Of a stretch of 37,236 nt of DNA, positions 31,536-37,236 are shown piece by piece; positions within the stretch are counted from its first letter, which is position 1; each line of letters begins with the position of its first letter. The notes beneath the pieces are model-generated. The model had not been told where the DNA came from and did not search any database. It was given only the letters and a program-made list of their open reading frames with translations. The translations under genes and the position numbers were made by a program. The DNA is taken from contig JAEEIV010000088.1 of the NCBI GenBank assembly GCA_016281555.1, positions 1 to 37,236 on the forward strand. The letters run 5' to 3'. Source of the stretch: Lachnospiraceae bacterium. Lineage in GTDB: Bacteria; Bacillota; Clostridia; Lachnospirales; Lachnospiraceae.

Positions 31536-34500
31536 TTATTCTATATTTTTTCCGAGTTCTTTTAAAACGTTATTCTTACAGTTCCTCTGTTCTTCCGCCT
31601 GCTTCGCGGCCAGCCGTTTCGCGCTCGTCAATGACAGGATGTCGTTGTAGTTCGGGAGCGTCGCATAGGCGCCGGAGTAGCCAACGACGGTCCCGGAGCG
31701 GAACCAGAACGTTCTCACAACGGCTTTGTCCTCAAATTCGAGTACGGCCCCGTAGTATTGCGTGTAGGCGGGGATCCCGAGCAGGCCGAACGGCGATTCG
31801 GTTTCGTCGAGGACGATGACGCCGTCGTCACCGAAGACCTCGCGGAGGTCGCCGGAGGAGAAGGGCGCATCGGCCGGCGCGGAAACGATTCCGTTCCGGT
31901 AGGCGTCCGGATATTCTTCCGGGGTTTCTTCCCGGTAAGATGCGTATTGCCCGTCCCGGTCGTCCAGCAGTTTCATGCGGATGAACAGGGAGGCCCCGAC
32001 CGCGCGGAGATAATCCTGAAGCTCCACGACCGAGTATTGGCCGCGGTCCGTGAGGACCGCAGGACGGACGTTGAACATGGCGGGGTAGAGGTACGGCGCA
32101 TGGAGGCCGCCCCGCAGCAGGGGCAGCTCCGAGACGCGCGGGTACAACGTTTCGGACTGCCAGATCCCGTCCTCGTCGGCGTACTCGTGATATTGGATGC
32201 CGTAGAGCGGCACGTCTTTCAGCGAGACTTCCTGCGCAAGTTCCACCGCGATGATCATTGCCGGTGCGCCGTCCTGCTTTTCGGTGAGAAGACCCTGGGA
32301 GAGCAGCGGAAGCCCCATGATGTAATTCATGTAATCCTCGTCGGTGAGCGTACCGTTCCGGTATTTTTCCATGAAGGCAATGTGCCGGACGACCGTATGG
32401 AAGGAGGACGCGTAAGGGATGTTTTTGAGATCGATTCCTTCGTAAGGATCCTCCGGCAGGCCCTCCCGGATCCATTTTTTCGCCTTCTTCAGGACCGCAG
32501 TTTCGGCTTCGTTCAGCTCATATTCCCGGTTTCCCAGCAGGTTTCGCCAGGTCTCTTTTGAAAGGGAGAAGCGGTTGAGCAATGCGCTCGGATAGAAGTT
32601 CCAAAGTTCCACGCTCACGGTCGTTCCGTCAAAGGTGTAATTGACCGGAGAAACGGCATCGACGAGCGGGATGCTTTCCGGCGTGAGTTCGACCGCAGCC
32701 GAAAAGTGCCCGATCCTGAATTCTGTGCCGAAGTTCATCTTTTGCAGGTCCATGCCGATGGCGCCCGCGTTCACGAGAGATTCGACGGTCCGGTAGGAAT
32801 AGGTCACGGTCGCAAGTCCGCCGGCACGGATGAGAAGGTACACTTTCCCGCCGGCAACCGGAGTGCCGCCGCCCGCATCGGAAACGGAGAACGAATCTTT
32901 CCGGACCCGGTTTTCGAGGGTCGGCAATGAAAGGCAGGTAAGCACGTCTTCCCACCCTTCGTTTTTTATCGTCAGTTCGGTGCGGACGAGGGAGGATTTT
33001 TCCTGCACAGTGAGAACGCATTCCAGCACGCGAAGCAGCAAGACCTCCCCGTATTCACGGAACGGGACTTCGTCCAATGCTGCTTCCGGAAGCGAACCGA
33101 TCTTGGCGCGGATCTTTTCCCGGAGCTCCTGTCTTGCGGCTTCTGCCGGCTGAAGCAGGGCCTGTCCCGCTTCGGATTTCACGACGGTGTCATAGAATTC
33201 GATGCCGTAGTACAGCCCGAGATAGCCGGGATAAAGGGGCAGATTCAGGCCGTCCGGCGTAACGAAGGCCGTATAATGCGTGAACGCCGGAATCGATAAC
33301 TGAGAAACGATCCCGTCCTCTCTCGAAAAGACATAGGATTTATAGTTCGGGAAGTTCAGAAGTCCGGCGAATTCCTCTTCGGAAAGATTGCCGCGGTCAG
33401 CGACGGAATACACGGTGCCGGTATAGAGACAGTCCTTGGAATTCTTGCTTCCGTCACTGTCGTCCAGAATCATCTGGCGGACGAAGGCTTTTGCGCCGAT
33501 CGCGTCCAGGTATTCGGTCAGCGTTTCGGCGTCATAGGACTGATGCATGCCGATCTCGGCGACCCGGTACATCGATTTTGCGGGATCTCCCGCGATCGTG
33601 CGGAATCCGTCGGGGCTGGTGGCGGCGACCGCCTCTTCGGAAAGAAGCGCATTGTCCACCGGCTTTCCGGTCATCTTAGAAGTGTAGCTGTAGCGCAGCC
33701 GGTCCCGGACGGCAGGGTCCGAAGTATAGGCGACCGCGATCACGGAGACGTCCTCCGGATAGAATTTCTGCCGCGCGATTTCCTTGATGAGCGGCCGGAG
33801 CGCCGCAACGCCGTAAAGCGGCGCGGTCCCTTCCTTCATGGTGAGATACATCAGGATCTGGAAATACACGCCGTTCCCGGAGTACAGGAGTTCTCCCTGC
33901 AGGACGGAAGTCGTGTCGTTTTGAACGGAACTGCCCGGGAAGCGGAGCACCTTCAGAAGACTTCCGTAGTACGAAAACCGGACGTTGACGCCGAGCCCGT
34001 TCCGGAACCAGTCCCGGCAATGATCCAGAATGAATTGCTGGGCTTCGTTCGGGGCGTCTTCCCGTTCGCTCTTTAGGTCGCGGTAGGTCTCTTTTTCGAG
34101 GTAGAACCGGTCGAGCAACGCGTTCGGGCGGACGTTCCAGAGTTCCACGGAAACGGTGGTCTCCTCTAAAGTGAAATTGATCGGAACGATCTCCTTCACG
34201 AGAGGAACGTCCTCTTCCCGGAGCGTGACGGAGACCGAAAACCGCCCGATCCGTCCGGTTTCACTGAAGACGAGCGGACGAAGGTCCATGCCGATCACGC
34301 GTGCTTGGATCAACGGTGTTTTTGTGAGATAGCGATAGGAGAGCGTCAGCGTTTCCGAAGGGCCGATTTTCAGGAAAACCTCGTCTTCCGCGGTGCGGAG
34401 GAGATCTCCGGAACCGGTCAGCGAAAGCGAGCCTTTCCGGAATCCCGTGGAGATCACGGGCAGCTTTTTGAAGAGGGAGACCGGCGCATTGCCGGTATTC

Positions 34501-34727
34501 TGCAAAAGGAGCGTGGTCTCGACTTCGTCGGTGACCTCATTGACCTTCGTTTCGATGGAAAGCACGGACAGCGTTTCGGGATCGCCGGATTCGGTGAGTT
34601 CGGGCTCCGCCGCATAAGAACGGACGAACGCATCCGTTCCGGTCGAAACGAGGACCGGGACAAGCAAAAGGCAGGATAAAAACAGGCAAAGGACTGCTGA
34701 AAGTGCCCTGATGCATTTTTGAGCCAT
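31536..34727 (-). CDS. Secreted 1063-aa protein of two related halves
   Basis: Start at 34727 (MAQKCIRALSAVL) is supported by AGGAGG. An N-terminal signal (about 1-40) is the only strong hydrophobic segment, so the protein is secreted or loosely anchored. The rest consists of two similar units, about residues 56-545 and 568-1063. Matching motifs occur in the same order: IGMDL at 145 and 656, VSVELWN at 192 and 704, PLYG at 303 and 840, GAKAFVRQMILDD (411) against GASLFIRMKLLDD (911), and IPAFTHY (479) against IPAYTQY (985). Each unit starts with a beta-rich segment resembling an extracellular beta-sandwich. I do not recognise a family. It lies upstream of the PstS-like gene on the same strand; a shared role at the cell surface is possible. 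Confidence 0.8.
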   Translation of the reverse strand: MAQKCIRALSAVLCLFLSCLLLVPVLVSTGTDAFVRSYAAEPELTESGDPETLSVLSIETKVNEVTDEVETTLLLQNTGNAPVSLFKKLPVISTGFRKGSLSLTGSGDLLRTAEDEVFLKIGPSETLTLSYRYLTKTPLIQARVIGMDLRPLVFSETGRIGRFSVSVTLREEDVPLVKEIVPINFTLEETTVSVELWNVRPNALLDRFYLEKETYRDLKSEREDAPNEAQQFILDHCRDWFRNGLGVNVRFSYYGSLLKVLRFPGSSVQNDTTSVLQGELLYSGNGVYFQILMYLTMKEGTAPLYGVAALRPLIKEIARQKFYPEDVSVIAVAYTSDPAVRDRLRYSYTSKMTGKPVDNALLSEEAVAATSPDGFRTIAGDPAKSMYRVAEIGMHQSYDAETLTEYLDAIGAKAFVRQMILDDSDGSKNSKDCLYTGTVYSVADRGNLSEEEFAGLLNFPNYKSYVFSREDGIVSQLSIPAFTHYTAFVTPDGLNLPLYPGYLGLYYGIEFYDTVVKSEAGQALLQPAEAARQELREKIRAKIGSLPEAALDEVPFREYGEVLLLRVLECVLTVQEKSSLVRTELTIKNEGWEDVLTCLSLPTLENRVRKDSFSVSDAGGGTPVAGGKVYLLIRAGGLATVTYSYRTVESLVNAGAIGMDLQKMNFGTEFRIGHFSAAVELTPESIPLVDAVSPVNYTFDGTTVSVELWNFYPSALLNRFSLSKETWRNLLGNREYELNEAETAVLKKAKKWIREGLPEDPYEGIDLKNIPYASSFHTVVRHIAFMEKYRNGTLTDEDYMNYIMGLPLLSQGLLTEKQDGAPAMIIAVELAQEVSLKDVPLYGIQYHEYADEDGIWQSETLYPRVSELPLLRGGLHAPYLYPAMFNVRPAVLTDRGQYSVVELQDYLRAVGASLFIRMKLLDDRDGQYASYREETPEEYPDAYRNGIVSAPADAPFSSGDLREVFGDDGVIVLDETESPFGLLGIPAYTQYYGAVLEFEDKAVVRTFWFRSGTVVGYSGAYATLPNYNDILSLTSAKRLAAKQAEEQRNCKNNVLKELGKNIE
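31538..31566 (-). promoter_or_regulatory. Promoter of the PstS-like gene
   Basis: Minus-strand TTTAAA (complement of 31561-31566), a 17-bp spacer and TAGAAT (complement of 31538-31543). It lies in the last codons of the upstream 1063-residue protein gene. Confidence 0.5.
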
Positions 34728-34780
34728 TGCTCCTCCTCTTGTCGGAATTCTCAGAAAACGGAAGACCTCCGGATAAAAAA

Positions 34781-34809
34781 ATAATACCACAAACAGGGAC
34801 AAATGTCAC
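34781..34809 (-). promoter_or_regulatory. Promoter of the 1063-aa protein gene
   Basis: Minus-strand GTGACA (complement of 34804-34809), a 17-bp spacer and TATTAT (complement of 34781-34786), about 55 bp before the chosen start. Confidence 0.65.
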
Positions 34810-34882
34810 CCGAAAACGGTGCTCAGGGCAGCCTTTTTCTGCAAACAATTTTGAAAAAACGAGGATTGTCGCAGAATAATGC

Positions 34883-34911
34883 TTGAAAACTCATGCAAGA
34901 TATTATAAAAT
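34883..34911 (+). promoter_or_regulatory. Promoter of 100-aa membrane protein gene
   Basis: TTGAAA (34883-34888), a 17-bp spacer and TAAAAT (34906-34911), about 33 bp before the ATG. Confidence 0.65.
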
Positions 34912-34943
34912 ACACTTATCATAAGATAAGGAGGAAATCCATT

Positions 34944-35246
34944 ATGAATGAACAGGAAAAAGCCGGCATCAGCACAAAGGCGCTCGTATTCGGAATTTTA
35001 GCAATTGCTCTTTCCGAAACAGTCATCCTCGGTATCGTGTTCGGCTTCATCGCCCGTAAGCAGGCGAAAGCGTACGGTGCTGCGAATGGCGGCGTCATCG
35101 ATGGCAAGGCAAAAGTCGGTAATATCCTTGGCCTTTTGGGCATCATCTTTGGTTTCGTCGCCATCATCTACTGGATCATCATCGGTGTAGGTGCTTGCAG
35201 CGCGAATGCGCTTAAGGATGCGCTCAATAACGCGCTTCAGCAGTAA
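34944..35246 (+). CDS. Small two-helix membrane protein (DUF4190-like)
   Basis: A 100-residue membrane protein with a strong AAGGAGG ribosome binding site before ATG 34944. Two hydrophobic segments (about 12-32, ALVFGILAIALSETVILGIV, and about 56-79, NILGLLGIIFGFVAIIYWII) flank a small polar loop with RKQAKAY. The pattern ALVFGILAI ... IVFGFIARKQAK resembles DUF4190-type proteins of Bacillota, a loose assignment. Own promoter and terminator; monocistronic. Function unknown. Confidence 0.75.
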   Translation: MNEQEKAGISTKALVFGILAIALSETVILGIVFGFIARKQAKAYGAANGGVIDGKAKVGNILGLLGIIFGFVAIIYWIIIGVGACSANALKDALNNALQQ

Positions 35247-35262
35247 CTTGAGCGAAAAAGGG

Positions 35263-35299
35263 CCGTCGCCTGGCAGTCATTGCCGGTGGCGGTTCTTTT
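35263..35299 (+). terminator. Rho-independent terminator
   Basis: CCGTCGCC (35263-35270) pairs with GGTGGCGG (35285-35292) with two G-T pairs; inside, GGCA pairs with TGCC. TTCTTTT follows. It ends the small membrane protein transcript. Confidence 0.75.
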
Positions 35300-35349
35300 G
35301 TATATAAACCACAATAAAAATCTTGTAAAAAAGACAAGTATATATCTTA

Positions 35350-35377
35350 TTGAAATTGTATATCGCTATGGTACAAT
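35350..35377 (+). promoter_or_regulatory. korDAB promoter
   Basis: TTGAAA (35350-35355), a 16-bp spacer and TACAAT (35372-35377), about 78 bp before korD. Confidence 0.65.
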
Positions 35378-35454
35378 GAAAGAAATCAGAGTTCTTACTA
35401 ATAATAGGAAACTGTTTGCAATCATTCGGAGAAAACGGAAAGGAAGAAACCGAA

Positions 35455-35655
35455 ATGGCGAAAAAACTGGTCATCAATACCGCCTGGTGCAAGGGATGCG
35501 GGATCTGTGCCGCATTCTGCCCGAAGGGTCACCTGGAAGTGAAGAAGGAAAAGGTTCGTCCTGTGGAAGGAACGGATTGCATCCTCTGCGGCGCGTGCGA
35601 GATGCGCTGCCCGGATTATGCGATCTACGTGGAAGAAGAGAAGGAGGCCGATTAA
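35455..35655 (+). CDS. korD: 2-oxoacid:ferredoxin oxidoreductase, ferredoxin subunit
   Basis: A 66-residue ferredoxin-like delta subunit carrying two [4Fe-4S] clusters. The two CxxCxxCxxxCP motifs are CKGCGICAAFCP (about 12-23) and CILCGACEMRCP (about 42-53). It passes electrons from 2-oxoacid oxidation to ferredoxin. AGGAAG precedes ATG 35455. The stop overlaps the korA start by one base (TAATG), so translation is coupled. The D-A-B order is usual in Clostridia and archaea. Substrate class (2-oxoglutarate or branched-chain) is discussed under korA. Confidence 0.92.
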   Translation: MAKKLVINTAWCKGCGICAAFCPKGHLEVKKEKVRPVEGTDCILCGACEMRCPDYAIYVEEEKEAD

Positions 35656-36785
35656 TGGGAAAGAAAGTCTTAATGCAGGGCAATGAAGCCTGCGTCGAGG
35701 GCGCGATCGCGGCCGGAATGCGGTTTTATGCGGGCTATCCGATCACTCCTTCGACCGAGATCGCGGAAGTGAGTGCGCTCCGTCTGCCTCAGGTCGGCGG
35801 CAAGTTCATTCAGATGGAAGACGAGATCGCTTCGATCGCCTGCGCGATCGGCGCGTCGACGACCGGCACGAAAGCCATGACCGCGACGAGCGGTCCCGGT
35901 TTCTCATTGAAACAGGAAAACTTAGGCTACGCCTGCCTCGCGGAAGTTCCGCTCGTCGTCGTGGACGTACAGCGTTCCGGCCCCTCCACCGGCCTTCCGA
36001 CCTCCCCTTCGCAGGGTGACGTCATGATGGCAAAATGGGGCACGCACGGGGATCATCCGGTCATTGCCCTTTCTCCGTCGTCGGTGAAGGAAACCTATGA
36101 ACTTGCGATCCGCTGCTTCAATCTGGCAGAGAAATACCGTACGCCGGTGCTGTTTATGATGGATGAGATCATCGGCCATCTCCGCGAAGGCGTGGAACTT
36201 CCGGAAGCCGGTTCGTTCGAAGTGATCGACCGGAAAGAGCCGGAAGAATTCGGCGCGAAGACGCCGGCCTACCACATTGAGGAAGGTCAGCTCGTGCCGG
36301 TCATGACGAACTTCGGCCACGGCGAGCGGTACAACATCACCGGTCTTCTTCACGACGAGACCGGCTTCCCGACGAACAACAATGAGATCGCCGGCAAGCT
36401 CGTGGAACGCCTGATGAAGAAGGTCGACGAGAATTACGAGGACATCGTCCGCGTCGAGGAGATCGATACCGAAGACGCCGACACCGTGATCTTCTGCTAC
36501 GGCGGCACGATGCGGGCGGCGCTTTCCGCGAAGAAGGCGGCGAGACAGAAGGGCTATAAGTGCGGTATCTTCCGCGCGATCACGCTCTGGCCGTTCCCGG
36601 AAAGAGAATTGAACGCGCTCATCGAAAAAGGCGTGAAGGAGATCGTCGTCGCGGAACACAACTACGGGCAGATGCTTCGTGAAGTGGAACGCGTCGCGAA
36701 GGGCAGATGCGACATTCGGTTCGTCGGCAAGGTGAACGGTACCTGCATCATGCCGGATGAGATCGTAGCGAAGATTGAGGGGTGA
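35655..36785 (+). CDS. korA: 2-oxoacid:ferredoxin oxidoreductase, alpha subunit
   Basis: A 376-residue alpha subunit. The start at 35655 (MGKKVLMQGNEACVEGAIAA) follows AAGGAGG. The pyrimidine-binding domain includes FYAGYPITPSTEIAE (the conserved YPITPST) and TATSGPGFSL; VPLVVVDVQRSGPSTGLPT follows. The C-terminal transketolase-like domain ends with ALIEKGVKEIVVAEHNYGQM. The complex oxidatively decarboxylates a 2-oxoacid to acyl-CoA with reduction of ferredoxin, linking amino-acid or TCA intermediates to anaerobic metabolism. KorA (2-oxoglutarate) and VorB (branched-chain) subunits are hard to separate by eye, so the gene symbol is provisional. Confidence 0.9.
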   Translation: MGKKVLMQGNEACVEGAIAAGMRFYAGYPITPSTEIAEVSALRLPQVGGKFIQMEDEIASIACAIGASTTGTKAMTATSGPGFSLKQENLGYACLAEVPLVVVDVQRSGPSTGLPTSPSQGDVMMAKWGTHGDHPVIALSPSSVKETYELAIRCFNLAEKYRTPVLFMMDEIIGHLREGVELPEAGSFEVIDRKEPEEFGAKTPAYHIEEGQLVPVMTNFGHGERYNITGLLHDETGFPTNNNEIAGKLVERLMKKVDENYEDIVRVEEIDTEDADTVIFCYGGTMRAALSAKKAARQKGYKCGIFRAITLWPFPERELNALIEKGVKEIVVAEHNYGQMLREVERVAKGRCDIRFVGKVNGTCIMPDEIVAKIEG

Positions 36786-36790
36786 TGACC

Positions 36791-37236
36791 ATGGTTGATA
36801 TGACAAACGTAAGCAAGAAGACGACCAATACGTCTGACCTGATTTATAAGTACATGCGTCCGGAACACCTGCCGCACATCTGGTGCCCGGGCTGCGGCAA
36901 CGGCATCATCATGCGTGACGTGGCGCAGGCGATGGAAAACGCCGGCGTGGACCGCACGAAGACCGTCATCGTCTCCGGCATCGGCTGCTCGAGCCGGGCG
37001 GCAGGCTATATGGACTGCTACACGATCCACACGACGCACGGACGCGCGATCGCATTCGCGACCGGCATCAAGATGGCCCGTCCGGACCTCGAAGTCATCG
37101 TCATCACGGGTGACGGCGACTGCTCCGCGATCGGCGGCAATCACCTGATCCACGCCGCGAGACGGAACATTGGCATTACCGTCGTCGTCATGAACAACAA
37201 CATCTACGGCATGACCGGCGGCCAGTATTCCCCGAC
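36791..37236 (+). CDS. korB: 2-oxoacid:ferredoxin oxidoreductase, beta subunit (partial)
   Basis: The N-terminal 148 codons of the thiamine-diphosphate-binding beta subunit; it runs off the window end. HIWCPGCGNGI carries the CPGCG motif, GIGCSSRAAGYM and THGRAIAFATG follow, and VITGDGDCSAIGGNHLIHAA is the GDG...N thiamine/metal site. NNNIYGMTGGQ ends the visible part, typical of the 2-oxoglutarate/branched-chain class. Two in-frame ATGs exist, at 36785 and 36791; GAGGGG at 36777-36782 gives proper spacing (8 bp) only to 36791. A korC gamma subunit probably follows outside the window. Confidence 0.93.
   Translation, partial: MVDMTNVSKKTTNTSDLIYKYMRPEHLPHIWCPGCGNGIIMRDVAQAMENAGVDRTKTVIVSGIGCSSRAAGYMDCYTIHTTHGRAIAFATGIKMARPDLEVIVITGDGDCSAIGGNHLIHAARRNIGITVVVMNNNIYGMTGGQYSP

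Noticed and set aside
36785-36790. Alternative korB start two codons upstream
   Set aside because: Only 2 bp from the GAGGGG ribosome binding site; the ATG at 36791 has proper spacing.
1-37236. CRISPR arrays, insertion sequences, prophage genes, tRNA or rRNA genes
   Set aside because: No regularly spaced repeats, transposase or integrase motifs, phage structural genes, or RNA gene signatures were found by reading both strands.

Overview
The window looks like chromosomal DNA from a Gram-positive anaerobe of the Bacillota, most likely class Clostridia. The evidence is a MecA adaptor, a CIRCE element, a YkpA-type ABC-F protein, lipoproteins with acidic Thr/Glu/Ser-rich linkers, a DUF2975/small HTH pair, strong AGGAGG ribosome binding sites, many textbook sigma-A promoters with 17-bp spacers, and the start of a korDAB 2-oxoacid:ferredoxin oxidoreductase operon. 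Genes are G+C rich and intergenic regions A+T rich. A gut or rumen origin is only a guess. No rRNA, tRNA, CRISPR array, insertion sequence or prophage was seen, so most of the window is ordinary core genome with several odd spots.

Layout. 0.1-2.7 kb: a DUF6273 lipoprotein, an ornithine-cyclodeaminase-family dehydrogenase and a low-complexity acidic lipoprotein. 2.7-4.8 kb: htpG behind a CIRCE operator and a second perfect palindrome. 4.8-6.9 kb (minus): an operon of DUF2975 membrane protein, small HTH regulator and large DUF4153/4173-like membrane protein, with TATCG half-sites at its promoter. 7.2-9.7 kb: a DEDDh exonuclease, galE and a small acidic membrane protein. 9.8-10.2 kb: the scar of a lost two-component/efflux locus. 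10.3-11.6 kb: murA. 11.6-12.4 kb: a long non-coding stretch leading into mecA. 13.0-14.6 kb (minus): two genes of unknown function. 14.8 kb: a cold-shock protein. 15.1-16.7 kb (minus): plsC-hslO.

16.9-26.9 kb is a long co-directional plus-strand run: asnS, a degenerate SbcD/YhaO-like phosphoesterase, a membrane-spanning YhaN/SbcC-like ATPase, a YkpA-like ABC-F ATPase, TraX, a strongly self-complementary RNA-like element, trpS, a lipoprotein, nth, a 44-residue membrane protein and trmL. 26.9-34.7 kb is minus strand: a LysR regulator, an ECF sigma factor with a large membrane-anchored partner, an orphan PstS-like lipoprotein behind a leader hairpin, and a 1063-residue secreted protein made of two related halves. 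34.9-37.2 kb (plus): a small membrane protein and korD-korA-korB, with korB cut by the window end.

The best candidates for something undescribed are (1) the phosphoesterase-like protein that has lost every recognisable metal ligand yet stays translationally coupled to a membrane-embedded YhaN-like ATPase, (2) the nested-stem element upstream of trpS, and (3) the duplicated secreted protein beside the orphan PstS-like gene with its 78-nt leader hairpin. All motif calls were made by eye; no database search or folding program was run.
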